A stretch of 64,000 bases of DNA, from NCBI GenBank assembly GCA_009823505.1, contig VZQC01011955.1, positions 1,435,931 to 1,499,930 of the forward strand. Direction: 5' to 3'. This document shows positions 34,020 through 44,149 of the stretch, in pieces. The position numbers were made by a program, and so were the translations under genes. Numbering within the stretch: the stretch's first letter is position 1; each line of letters opens with the position of its first letter. The stretch comes from Rhizomys pruinosus (lineage: Eukaryota; Chordata; Mammalia; Rodentia; Spalacidae). The notes beneath the pieces were generated by a model. That model was not told the origin of the DNA, did no database searches, and saw nothing but the letters and a program-made list of their open reading frames with translations.

Positions 34020-34765
34020 TGTTTTGCTTGTATTAGTGGCAAGTGCAGGTACTCTATGGCTGCTACTGCTTCTACCATCCTTCAAAGATGTGAGAAGACA
34101 CAGCTTTTCAATCTTCCAATATGGACTGAAAATGCATGTGTCTCCAAGAATCCTCCAAACCTTCAGTGCCAGATGGGGACTGCTGAGACATCCAGCTTGT
34201 GGACTGAGCTACTACTGGGGTTTCCACTTCTTCAGAGTATAGACTGCCATTGTTGGACTACCCAGGCTGTATCATGGAGACCAGTTCAGGAAGATCAAAA
34301 CAGGACATGGTGCTTACTGGACCTCATTTGGTGACCATGGGAAGGGAAAACCCCAGTGTGGAACACAAGGGCAGAACTGATGGTGGTTTGGGCTTACCAA
34401 GGAGGAGACTTCAAACATGACATTTCAGCCTAATTAAAAAAAATCATAAGCTGAAGATGCTAAAACTTATGATATATGTAGCAGGCATATATTGGAGTGA
34501 TGCATATTGAAAGGAATAACAACATAAAAGACTGTGTCAAAGAACTGACTGAAACAGTGAACTTCTGCTCAAAACAGTAAATAAACTTCTGCATCGAGAA
34601 TTTTGAGAGAGACTGAAAAAAAGATGAAAAACATGTTTGGCAGAATGCATGAGCTCTGGTGCAGTGGGGGGGGCAGGAAGGGGGAACACGGGTCTAGATT
34701 TGATTTGTAATGTAATTTTGTATGAAATGCACAGAGCTTCAATAAAACATTGGCTTAAAAAATTA
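34020..34765 (+). mobile_element. LINE-1 3' UTR with upstream associated unit
   Basis: The unit shared with 6.8 kb (34240-34440) runs into a standard L1 3' end (34600-34750) and A-rich tail. The left part, 34020-34240, has no second copy in this window. Confidence 0.6.
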
Positions 34766-34849
34766 CAATATAATTTAATCAACAACTGATGAGAAAATAT
34801 AGACAAAAATCAGCAAAAGTACAGAAGATTTAAACATCCAATACATACT

Positions 34850-34992
34850 CTCCATGGTGGTGCACGCCTTTAATCCTAGCACTTGGGAGGCAGAGGCAGG
34901 TGGATCTTTGTGAGTTCAAGGCCAGCCTGGTCTACAGAGTGAGTTCCAGGACAGCTGGGGCTACAGGGAGACCCTGTCTCAAAAACACCAAA

Positions 34993-35024
<32 letters not shown>

Positions 35025-35030
35025 TAATAA
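34850..35030 (+). mobile_element. B1 SINE with (AAT)n tail
   Basis: TSD AATACATACTCTC on both sides. Confidence 0.92.
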
Positions 35031-35039
35031 TAATACATA

Positions 35040-35465
35040 CTCTCTTCAATCACACATGGGATGTTTACCAGCACAGACAATATTTAGAATCATAAAGAAA
35101 GTCTCAATGGAAGCACAAGACCCATGCAAACTCAAGCAGACAAAAACATAGAACTGTGGAAACTGGCAGCAGACCCCAACCTTAACCAAAGCACTATTGG
35201 GCAGCTGATTATTACTGGGTGAGGAATAGCTGATCTCCTTTAAATAGGGACTCTAGATAGGATGGCTAGACCCCAGTGGATGAACTTGCACTGAGGAATG
35301 TACAGAGACACTAAGGACTTGATAGGCCTTAACATAAATGACAGAACTCATGAAATCCACTGGGGGGAGGTGGCTATGAGAGGGTCCCAATGGGGAAAGG
35401 GGTATAAGGATGCCTGAGGTGTTGTATATGGAATACACAAAAATTCAATACAAATATATTTTTAA
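35040..35465 (+). mobile_element. Probable rodent LINE-1 3' UTR
   Basis: G-rich block (about 35360-35400), then a terminal CAAAAATTCAATACAAATAT-type end and A-rich tail, resembling the other L1 ends here but more diverged. The call is tentative. Confidence 0.4.
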
Positions 35466-35650
35466 AATAGTTAAAGCACACATAATAGTTTCTCTGTGTC
35501 AGAGTGAAATTAAGTTAGAAATCAAAAACAATGAAGTAATCAGAAATATCCCAAATGTCTGGAAATTAAACATACTTCTAAAGAAGCTCTGGGTCTTCCC
35601 CCACAAAATAAACAGAAACAATAATGAAAATACAACCTATTGAAATTTGC

Positions 35651-35765
35651 AGCCCGATGTAGTGGTGCACACCTGTAATCTCATTGCTCAGAAGAGACAG
35701 GAGGACTGCCCCATATTTCATGTTCAAGGCCAATAAGACTCTAGCTCAAAAAAACAGAAAAGAAA
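35651..35765 (+). mobile_element. Old B1-like SINE
   Basis: GATGTAGTGGTGCACACCTG, degraded. Confidence 0.6.
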
Positions 35766-35846
35766 AGAAAACAAACAAACAAACAAAACATTGGAGAGTA
35801 AAGGACTTACTTACAAAGAAATTTATGTCTTTAAAATGGCTTTGTT

Positions 35847-36030
35847 CTGGGCATGGTGGCGCATGCCTTTAATCCCAGCACTTGGGAGGCAGAGGCAGGC
35901 AGATCTTTGTGAGTTCAAGGCCAGCCTGGTCTACAGAGGGAATTCCAGGACAGCTGGGACTACAGGGAGACTCTGTCTCGAAAAGACCAAAAAAATAAAA
36001 AAATAAAAAATAATAATATTAAAATAAAAT
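35847..36030 (+). mobile_element. B1 SINE, first of two at one site
   Basis: Flanked by AAAATGGCTTT copies at about 35835 and 36031. Confidence 0.92.
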
Positions 36031-36045
36031 AAAATGGCTTTATAA

Positions 36046-36187
36046 ATCTGGGCGTGTGGCACACACCTTTAATCCTAGCACTTGGGAGGCAGAGGCAGGC
36101 AGATTTCTGTGAGTTCAAAGCCAGCCTGGTAAACAGACCAAGGTCCAGGCCAGCTGGAACTAAAAGGGAGACCCTGTTTCAAAAATA
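36046..36187 (+). mobile_element. B1 SINE, second of two at one site
   Basis: Flanked by GGCTTTATAA and GGCTTTGTAA, reusing the target of the preceding B1. Confidence 0.9.
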
Positions 36188-36495
36188 CCACAAAAAAAGG
36201 CTTTGTAAGAGAGCTAAAGTTTCAGATCAGTAAAATAAACTTTCACTTTAATGAACTAGACAAAAAGAGAAAATTAAGTCCAAAGCAAACCATAGAAAGG
36301 AAATAGTATAGAGTTCTGGCCGCAAGTCCTTGCACAGCAAGTGCTAAGTGCAAAACCTTTAACACAGAAATAATAGAGAAAAGCATCACACCAAGTGCTG
36401 ATACTTTGAGAAGACCAGTGAAATTTGTAAGTCTAAGCAGGTAAATCAAGAATAAAAAAGAGACAATAATTGCCAATATCAAAAATAAGGAGGAA

Positions 36496-36830
36496 GTTTG
36501 AGGGATGGCCCCATGGGTAAAGTGCTTGACATTCAAGTATGAGTTCAGAGCTCTAGCACCAACGTGAAACCCAGGCACCAAGACACACATCTGAAACCCC
36601 AACTCTAGGAGTAGAGAGATAGGTGGACCTCCAAAGGTGCAGAAACAAGTGGATCCCAAGGGCCTGGTGGCCAGACGGTCCACGGTCCAGACAAAATAGT
36701 GAGCTCCAGGTTCAGTGAAAGATCCTGTCTCAAAAAAAAAATCAGCAAGATTGCTGGCCTCCTCTGGCCTCCCCATGTACAAACTCATGTGCTCACATGA
36801 ACTTGTACAAACACACCAAAAAAACCCAAA
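36496..36830 (+). mobile_element. B4 SINE
   Basis: GGATGGCCCCATGGGTAAAG head, B1-like middle to GATCCTGTCTCAAAA, and a degraded tail. Confidence 0.75.
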
Positions 36831-36859
36831 ATATATATCATAGCATCATAGGTCAGTCA

Positions 36860-37012
36860 TGTGTGTGTGTTTCAAGGAATTTGTTCATTTTTTTTCCATT
36901 TGACAAATTTGTTCAGGTATCTGCTTATTGCTATAAAGCTGTTTCTGATAATCTCATATCTTTTCTTTATCTGTAGAATTTGTTGCTATGTTCTTTTATT
37001 TTCTATTATATC
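36860..37012 (-). mobile_element. Ancient L1 ORF2 fragment, antisense
   Basis: AGGAATTTGTTCATTTTTTT followed by ACAAATTTGTTC is typical of antisense L1M ORF2. Confidence 0.5.
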
Positions 37013-37224
37013 TGTGTGTGACTGTCTTATATGTATGTGTCGGAGGTATTGCATTTCCTGCGCATGCCCGTGTGGAGGGCAGAGGTCGACCTTGGGTGTC
37101 ATTCTCTATTGCTCTCCAGACAGCTTTTTCTGAGACAGGGTCTCTCATGGAACCTGAATGGAGCTCACTAATCACCTAGGCTGACTGGTCAGGGAGCTCT
37201 GGGGATCCTCCTGTCTCCCCCCCC

Positions 37225-37261
<37 letters not shown>

Positions 37262-37347
37262 CAATAGTGCTAGCACCACAGATGTATGCTGCTATGCCTG
37301 CTTTGCTCTTGGATGTGAGAGATCTGACCTCAGGTCCTTGCACAGTG
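37013..37347 (-). mobile_element. B4 SINE, left part
   Basis: Antisense B4 with an internal (CA)n at 37225-37259. Interrupted by the URR1 and completed at 38031-38060. Confidence 0.65.
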
Positions 37348-38030
37348 GTCTAGTTTCTCTTCAATTGCTGTGACAAAACACTCTGACCAAAACCAACTTG
37401 GTGAGGAAAGGGTTTATTCAGCTCACATCTCCCAGGTCACAGTTCATCACTCAGGGAGTCCAAGGTAGGAATTCAGGGCAGGAACTTGGAGGCAGGAGCA
37501 AGCACAGGCCATGGAAGAATGCTTCGTACTGGCTTGCTCCCCTGGCCCATGCCCAGCCTGCTTTCTTTTTTTTTTTTTTAATTTTTTTTTATTTATTTAT
37601 TTCTGTATGTGTATGAATGTACTGTCTGCATGCAAGTCTGTGCACCCGTGTCGTGCAACGCTGCGGAGGTCAGAAGAGGGTCTCGGATTCCCCTGGAACT
37701 GGAGTTCTCCTGGAATTGGAGCTTCAGACGGTTCTCAGCCGCCATGTGGGTGCTGGGGACCGAACCCGGGTCCTCTGTAAGAGCGGTCGGCGCTCTTAAC
37801 CGCTAGGCCATCTCTCCAGCCCCTAGCCTGCTTTCTTATACTGTACAAAACAACCTGCCCAGGGTGGCACCACCCACAATGGGCTGGGTCCTCACACATA
37901 ACTCAACAATCAAGACAGTACTCCACAGACTTGGCCACAGTCCAGTCCAATGGAGCCAATCCCCAATTGAGGCTCCCTCAGCCCAGTGTGTCAGGTTGAC
38001 ACTAAAGCTATCTAGCACACACAGCAAGCA
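37348..38030 (-). mobile_element. URR1-type hAT-Charlie, split by a B2
   Basis: Antisense URR1 (TTGCTGTGACAAAACACTCT near 37361, then CACCCACAATGGGCTGGGTC and GTGTCAGGTTGACACTAAAG). A B2 (37568-37824) splits it, with the 13-bp duplication AGCCTGCTTTCTT. The hAT itself lies inside a B4 remnant. Confidence 0.8.
37568..37824 (-). mobile_element. B2 SINE, long form, in URR1
   Basis: Perfect 13-bp TSD AGCCTGCTTTCTT at 37555 and 37825. Confidence 0.95.
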
Positions 38031-38060
38031 CTTTACCACCGAGCCATCTCCCCAGTCCTA
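38031..38060 (-). mobile_element. B4 SINE, right part
   Basis: GAGCCATCTCCCCAGTCCT is the antisense head of the B4 interrupted at 37347. Confidence 0.6.
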
Positions 38061-38213
38061 TTTGGGGGGATTTTGGACCACAGGTCCTGGCTCCTAACTC
38101 CAAAGTCTTTGTTAATGCCTAGAATAATAAGATTAAAGTATATGGTTTTCATCTTTGGTCCTAAAGCAAGTTTGGAACAACTATAGAGCAATACAAATAA
38201 AAAAATGAAACAG

Positions 38214-38215
<2 letters not shown>

Positions 38216-38266
<51 letters not shown>
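38216..38266. repeat. (TC)n simple repeat
   Basis: About 25 uninterrupted TC units. Confidence 0.95.
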
Positions 38267-38269
<3 letters not shown>

Positions 38270-38379
38270 CTCCTTTTTCTCTGTGTGTCAGTCCATAGAA
38301 ACTAGGATTTCCCTAATCTCCACCCACTTTTCTATCTTGGATCTGTCCATTTAGAAATTTTCTGACTTACTTTATCTGA

Positions 38380-38935
38380 GTAGGTATAAGACCCACCATC
38401 ATCAATTTTATAAGGAATCCTGTCCCATATCCAGGAGGAAGAAATGCTGCAGAGAAACTGAGAAGACTCTAACTAGACTTTGCTGGACCCCCTCATCCGT
38501 TAGCATATTTCAGTAATGCTTATGCAATGATGTGTCTATAAAAGCCCAAAGAACAGGGTTCAGAGAGCTCTCATGCAGCTGAACATGTGGAAATTTCTGG
38601 AGGGTGGTATGGAAGGGCATAGGAGCCCTGTACCCCTTCTCCCCTGCCTCAGCCCTGTGCATAAATTCATCTGGAACCTTTGTAATGTCCTTTAAAATAA
38701 AGAGGAGTTCTGTGAGTGGCTCAAGCAAACTAATCAAACCTGAGGCGAGATATGAGGAGCCTGGTTTACAGATGGCCTGCCACAAGCACAGGTAAAACAA
38801 TGTGGGGCCTCCCACGGCGTATGAAATAGGGGAGCTAGAATTGAGAAATGGACGCTCAAACTTTGAGATCTCCAGGTTGACAATGCCAAAAAATGAGCAG
38901 AATAAGAGAACATCCAGTTCACATCCACCACAGAA
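38380..38935 (+). mobile_element. Ancient LTR (ERVL-like), family unassigned
   Basis: GTGTCTATAAAAGCCC (38531-38546, promoter-like), TTTCTGGAGGGTGGTATGG, then AATAAAGAGGAG and TGGCTCAAGCAAACTAATCA give an LTR-like order. I recognise it as an old mammalian LTR but not the exact family. No internal viral genes are present. Confidence 0.5.
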
Positions 38936-39073
38936 CTAACCCACTATGACTGTTGGGAAGAAAAGCCCACAGAAGTGATCTGTGATGTGGCCACGTAGTA
39001 GGGGAACCTAAGTTTGAGTTTGTATACCGCCATCAAAAGAACCTCCCAACCCCACCAAAAAAAGAAAGAACCT

Positions 39074-39330
39074 TGGGGCTGGAGAGATAGCCTAGCAGTT
39101 AAGAGCTCTAACTGCTCTTTCAGAGGACCCGCGTTCGATCCCCAGCACCCACATGGCGGCTGAGAACCATCTGTAATTCCAATTCCAGGAGAACTCCAGT
39201 TCCAGGGGAATCCGACACCCTCTTCTGACCTCCGCGGCATTGCACGACTCAGGCACACAAACCTACATGCAGACAGTACGTTCATACACATACAAAAATA
39301 AATAAAATTTAAAAAGAAAAAAGAAAGAAC
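39074..39330 (+). mobile_element. B2 SINE, long form
   Basis: AAGAAAGAACCTT repeats on both sides as TSD. Confidence 0.93.
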
Positions 39331-39394
39331 CTTTGGCTCTGTCAATTAAGGAGTTGAACTTAAAAATTTAAAAACCTTCCCACATCAATGAAAG

Positions 39395-39540
39395 AAAAAG
39401 GGAGAAAGAAGGAGGGAGAGGAGAGAGAAGGAAGGAAGGAAGGAAGGAAGGAAGGGAGGGAGGGAAGGAGGGAGGGAGGGAGGGAGGGAGGGAGGGAAGG
39501 AAAGGGAAGAGAGAAAGAAAGGAAGAGAGAAAGAAGAAAG
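39395..39540. repeat. (GGAA/GGGA)n purine tract
   Basis: About 145 bp, nearly all purine on the plus strand. It yields spurious low-complexity frames on both strands. Confidence 0.93.
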
Positions 39541-39567
39541 GTGGCAATGGCTTCAATAATTAATTTT

Positions 39568-39810
39568 TTTTTTTGAGACGGGGTCTCCCTGTAGCCCCAG
39601 CTGGCCTGGAACTCCCTCTGTAGACCAGGCTGGCCTTGAACTCACAGAGATCCACCTGCCTCTGCCTCCCGAGTGCTAGGATCAAAGGCGTGCGCCACCA
39701 CGCCCAGCTTGAAGATGGTTCTCAGCTGCCATGTGGGTGCTAGGAATCGAACCCCGGTCCTCTGCAAGATCAATTGGCGCTCTTAACCACTGAGCCATCT
39801 TTCCAACCCC
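39568..39810 (-). mobile_element. Chimeric B2-head/B1 SINE (copy 4)
   Basis: Minus-strand dimer with junction AGAACCATCTTCAAGCTGGG. It is bounded by a 15-bp duplication with two mismatches (39553-39567 and 39811-39825). The insertion lies beside an ancient L1 ORF2 fragment. Confidence 0.85.
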
Positions 39811-39825
39811 TCAGTGATTAATTTT

Positions 39826-39958
39826 AGCTAAAATTTAAGTCAAGGTCAGAAGCACTTCTACACAAACTCAGAAATTACAGAAGGAGCTCTTAATTCTTTT
39901 TATGAGGCCAATTTTGTCCTGATTCCAAAACCAGACAAAGATATCATTAAAAACAGAT
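39826..39958 (+). mobile_element. Ancient L1 ORF2 fragment
   Basis: TTATGAGGCCAATTTTGTCC and ACCAGACAAAGATATCAT match the ORF2 reverse-transcriptase region in sense. Confidence 0.65.
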
Positions 39959-39959
39959 A

Positions 39960-40205
39960 CGGGGCTGGAGAGATGGCCTAGCGGTTAAGAGCACCGACCG
40001 CTCTTGCAGAGGACCCGGGTTCGATCCCCAGCACCCACATGGCGGCTGAGAACCGTCTGAAACTCCAATTCCAGGAGAACTCCAGTTCCAGGGGAATCCG
40101 AGACCCTCTTCTGAACTCCGCGGCGTTGCACGACACGGGTGCACAGGCTTGCATGCAGACAGTACATTCATACACATACAGAAATAAATAAAATTAAAAA
40201 AAAAA
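39960..40205 (+). mobile_element. B2 SINE, long form, near consensus
   Basis: One of the least diverged B2 copies here, with the duplication and intact CpGs. Confidence 0.93.
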
Positions 40206-40384
40206 GATGATATTACCTAATGACATCACAGCCACTGTTTGCATAAATGTGGTGTACAACATCTATACAATGACCAATCATCTATTAACATATTACTCGG
40301 AACATATTCTGCTGCTAAACAATGTCTCAGGTGTAAATGGAGAGTTAAGGACCTCAGAGTTCAAAGATAGATTGCCAGAGCATG
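40206..40384. other. Unassigned intronic sequence
   Basis: No recognised element. Confidence 0.3.
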
Positions 40385-40520
40385 TAGGAAGATGACTAAG
40401 CAGTTAAAATGCTTGCAGAGAATCTGTAATCCTCATTCTGGGAAGACAGAGACAGGAGCATCTCAGGGGCTGACTAGCAGGTCAGTCTAGCTGAACTGTT
40501 GAACTCAAGCTTCAAACTCA
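40385..40520 (+). mobile_element. B4 SINE fragment
   Basis: AGGAAGATGACTAAGCAGTT head and a short body. Confidence 0.5.
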
Positions 40521-40692
40521 AACTACGAAATTTTATGAGATGGTAGAGAGCTCGTGACTCCTCTCATCTCCACTGTTGTGGGAAGATACTGACCATCATG
40601 CCACGGTCCACCAACCACCAGCAGTCCCACTTCTGCCATAGCTACTCTACTGCACAGTGTGTCTGGAACATGAAAGTCGTCCACTCTGCACC

Positions 40693-40897
40693 NNNNNNNN
40701 NNNNNNNNNNNNNNNNNNNNNNNNNNNNNNNNNNNNNNNNNNNNNNNNNNNNNNNNNNNNNNNNNNNNNNNNNNNNNNNNNNNNNNNNNNNNNNNNNNNN
40801 NNNNNNNNNNNNNNNNNNNNNNNNNNNNNNNNNNNNNNNNNNNNNNNNNNNNNNNNNNNNNNNNNNNNNNNNNNNNNNNNNNNNNNNNNNNNNNNNN
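40693..40897. other. Assembly gap (205 n)
   Basis: Unresolved bases ending at a (GT)n tract. Frames running through it are meaningless. Confidence 0.99.
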
Positions 40898-40908
40898 GTG
40901 TGTGTGTG

Positions 40909-40945
<37 letters not shown>
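40898..40945. repeat. (GT)n simple repeat at the gap edge
   Basis: GT dinucleotide run with one GC interruption, followed by degenerate GTCT repeats to about 41006. Confidence 0.95.
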
Positions 40946-40951
<6 letters not shown>

Positions 40952-41563
40952 GGTCTGGGTCTGTGTCCATGTCTATGTGTCTGTGTATGTCTGTGTCTGT
41001 GTGTGTTTCCAAGGAATAGAGGACACAGGTTAAGATAGTAATTCTCCTCAAAATGATAAAGAAACCAAAATGCAAATAAGTTTCTTTTGAAAAACAATGA
41101 CATTGATTTTAAAATCTATATGAAAAGCAAATTTGAAAAAGTATGTAAGACAGAGTAATAAAGACAGTGTGTCCTTGAAATGAAGACAGCAGAATAGATG
41201 AATAAAGAGAATGGAGACTAGAAATAAATCTACACATTGATGGTTGACTGATTTTCAACAAAGTTCCCAAAAGACTTCAAAAAAGACAAGATGGTTTTTA
41301 TAGCAAACGAAGCCTGAACTAATGGATATTGTATACGGAAATAATAACATCTAACTTTACCTCAGAACATACATAAAAATTAACTCTAAAGTACTCACAG
41401 ACCTAAATGTTAAAAATAAAACAATTTAACTTCTTAACAACAACCCTAAAGAAAATCTTTGACAATGCATCAAACAAAAATTTCTTAAGTAGGGGATCAA
41501 AGCCACAAATGATAAAAGAATAACGTCTACATAATGGACTATGTAATTTAAAAGTTTTCTTCT

Positions 41564-41814
41564 GGGGCTGGAGAGATGGCCTAGCGGTTAAGAGCGCTGA
41601 CTGCTCTTGCAGAGGACCAGGTTCAATCCCCAGCACCCACATGGCGACTGAGAACCATCTGTGACTCCAATTCCAGGAGAACTCCAGTTCCAGGAGAATC
41701 TGAGACCCTCTTCTGACCTCCGCGGCATTGCAAGACACGGGTGCACAAACCTACATGCAGACAGTACACTCATACACATACAAAAATAAATAAATAAAAT
41801 TTTTTAAAAATTTT
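41564..41814 (+). mobile_element. B2 SINE, long form
   Basis: Perfect 13-bp TSD AAAGTTTTCTTCT at 41551 and 41815. Confidence 0.95.
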
Positions 41815-41842
41815 AAAGTTTTCTTCTTAAAGGTCATAGTTC

Positions 41843-42122
41843 AGGGCTGAAGCAATAGCTCACTTGGTAAAATGCTTGCTCATAAGCATTAGGACCTGAG
41901 TTCAATCCCCAGAACCTACATAAAAATGCCAAATGTCGGGCTGTGGGGATAGCGCAGCCTTTAAAGGCTGAGGCTAAGAACCGCAAAAAAAAGCCAAATG
42001 TGGTGGCACACACTTGTAAACCTAATACTGGGGAGATGGGACAGGTAGCTCCCTGCAGGCCCTAACAAGCAGTCTAGCCTAACTGGTAAGCTCCAGGCCA
42101 ATGAAAGACCCTGTTTCCAAGA
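41843..42122 (+). mobile_element. B4 SINE, left part
   Basis: GGGCTGAAGCAATAGCTCAC head. Interrupted by a mini-retroposon (41937) and then by a B1. The 3' end is at 42291-42450. Confidence 0.7.
41937..41992 (+). mobile_element. 56-bp mini-retroposon, B2-derived
   Basis: A B2-like head (GGGCTGTGGGGATAGCGCAG) jumps to GGCTAAGAACCGC and an A8 tail, with GCCAAATGT duplicated at 41928 and 41993. It looks like retroposition of a short internally deleted tRNA-like RNA. Confidence 0.7.
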
Positions 42123-42290
42123 AGGGCTGGCAGTGATGGCACACACCTTTAATCTCAGCACTTGGGAGGCAGAGGCAGGCAGATCTCTAATGAGTCCAAG
42201 TTTAGCTTGGTCTACATACACAGGGAATTCCAGGCCAGACACAGCTACATAGTGAGGACCTGTCTCAAAGAACAAAAAACAAAACAAAAC
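42123..42290 (+). mobile_element. B1 SINE, old
   Basis: GGCTGGCAGTGATGGCACAC to GGACCTGTCTCAAAG and an A-rich tail. Confidence 0.82.
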
Positions 42291-42450
42291 AAAAAAATCA
42301 AAAGGAGGTGGATGATCTTCCTGAAAATGACAACCAAGGTTATCCTCGGGTACACATGTGCACATGGTCCTGCACATACACACATGTGGTTCCACACATA
42401 CATGCACATGGTCCTGCACATACATGTACATACACAAACTCATTATTTTA
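42291..42450 (+). mobile_element. B4 SINE, right part
   Basis: Distal B4 with a CACATG-rich tail. Confidence 0.6.
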
Positions 42451-42479
42451 AAAGTCAAAGTCAGGAAAACACAAATGTG

Positions 42480-42627
42480 CCGGGCATGGTCACACACACC
42501 TTTAATCCCAGCACTCTAGAGGCAGAGGTAGGCTGATCTCTGTGAGTTCAAGGCCAGCTTAGTCTACATAGTGAGTTCCAGGTCAGCTGGGGCTACAGGG
42601 AGACCCTGTCTCAAATAAATAAATAAA
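42480..42627 (+). mobile_element. B1 SINE
   Basis: GCCGGGCATGGTCACACACA to an (AAAT)n tail. Confidence 0.88.
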
Positions 42628-42629
42628 TA

Positions 42630-42676
<47 letters not shown>
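42628..42676. repeat. (GATA)n
   Basis: About 12 GATA units grown from the B1 tail. Confidence 0.93.
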
Positions 42677-42889
42677 CCACTACCTGCTGTCTAGAATGAT
42701 TGACTGACAGTGCCAGGTATAGGCAAGGATTCAGAGTATTGGAACTCTCTCCTATATTGCTGATGGGAAGGTAAAATCTTACAGCCATTTGGCAAAACAG
42801 TAGGCAAGATCTTTTAGCATCAAATACTCATTTATCATAATATCAAGCAATTCTACTCAATGTACTCAACCTAAACAGTATGAATGGGG

Positions 42890-43168
42890 ACCAGTGGGTA
42901 AGAGCAATTGCTCAACAAGCATGAAGACCTGAGTTCAAATCTCCACCACCCACATAAAAAATCAAGCATGTCTGTAACTTCAGCATTGGGGGAATCCCAA
43001 GAGCTCAGCAGTCAGCCAGCCTAGCTTCCAATTCAGTGAGAGTCTTTATCCCAAGGCAAAATGACAGAAAGCAACAAGAACAGAACATCCAAACTGCTCC
43101 GGCTTCCACATGCCCACACACAGACGCATGCATCTGTACAGTTATGTGTGGTACCACATACATTCATC

Positions 43169-43205
<37 letters not shown>
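42890..43205 (+). mobile_element. B4 SINE
   Basis: GACCAGTGGGTAAGAGCAAT head, body, and (CA)n at 43170-43205. Confidence 0.72.
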
Positions 43206-43207
<2 letters not shown>

Positions 43208-43214
43208 AGTAAAA

Positions 43215-43380
43215 AACATATGTTCCCAAGCCAAGCATGTAGGTCTTGTCTGTAATCCCATTACTTTATAAAAGCTGAGGCAGGAGAACTTCTGTGAGTT
43301 CAAGGCCAGCCTGGGCTGCATAATGAGTTCTAGAACAGTCTGGAATACACAGTGAGACCCAATATAAAAAAAGAAACAAC
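43215..43380 (+). mobile_element. Old B1 SINE
   Basis: AGTTCAAGGCCAGCCTGGGC and ACACAGTGAGACCC. Confidence 0.75.
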
Positions 43381-43589
43381 AAAAAAAGTCCACATGAAAA
43401 CATGTGTACAAACATTCCCAGTAGCACTGTTCATAACGACCAAAAGCTGGAAAGGATCCAAGTGTCTACTGAATGGTAAGTAGATAAACAAACTGCAATA
43501 TAAACATGCTGTAGCATACTACAAAATCATAACCATGAAGGAAATATTACTAAATACACAACATTAATGACTCTCAGGAACATTATACT

Positions 43590-43925
43590 AAATAAGAGTG
43601 GCTACAGTCTGCATAAGTGTCCCCAAAAGGCCCACAAATTCAAGGCTTGGTCATCAGCCTGTGGCACAACTGGGAGATAGTGGAGCATTCAAGAGGTGGA
43701 GCCTAATGGAAAGAAGTTGGGTCATTGGAATGTGCCCTGAAAGAGACCTGGGACCCCAACTTCTCCTCTCGTCGCTTCCTGGCTGCCTAACCAGCTTTCT
43801 CAGCTCCATGTTCTTGCCATAATGTACTTCCTCACTATGGCCTAAAGACCAGGAAATCAGGGTCGAATTTTTAAAACTCCGAATCAAAATTAGGATTTCC
43901 TCATTGTAAGTTAATTGATTGTCTC
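43590..43925 (+). mobile_element. MER-type rodent repeat, family unassigned
   Basis: GAGGTGGAGCCTAATGGAAA, a middle GCTCCATGTTCTTGCCATAA and a degraded AATAAA end suggest an LTR or hAT-like medium-reiteration repeat. It interrupts the ancient L1. Confidence 0.4.
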
Positions 43926-44149
43926 AGCCAAATAAAAAAATAACCACAAAATTCTAATTACTGAATGACTCCATTTATGTGAAATTTTATAAAATACAAC
44001 AGTTTAATGACAGAAGGAAGGTGAATGTCATTCTGGAACTAGGGGTAAAAGGAGATCAGGGCAAAGGTATAAGTGCTCTTTGTAAGGTAAAAGAATCGTC
44101 TCTCTTGATTATGATAGTGATTACAAGAATGTATGTATTTAGTAAAATT

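Larger units (their letters stand above)
34766..36490 (+). mobile_element. Ancient L1M ORF2, fragmented
   Basis: Sense ORF2 pieces at 34766-34848, 35466-35650, 35770-35846 and 36188-36490 (e.g. AACTAGACAAAAAGAGAAAA). They are separated by three B1 copies, an L1 3' end and an old B1-like copy. Confidence 0.6.

Noticed and set aside
36243..36788. 181-codon minus-strand frame with hydrophobic segments
   Set aside because: It is assembled from antisense B4 SINE and ancient L1 sequence. No start, splice or family support.
39368..39576. Low-complexity frames (KEGRKEG, SLPPSLPPS)
   Set aside because: Translation of a GGAA/GGGA purine tract.
40598..41103. Frames of 120-153 codons around 40.6-41.1 kb
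   Set aside because: They run through the 205-base gap and a GT repeat.
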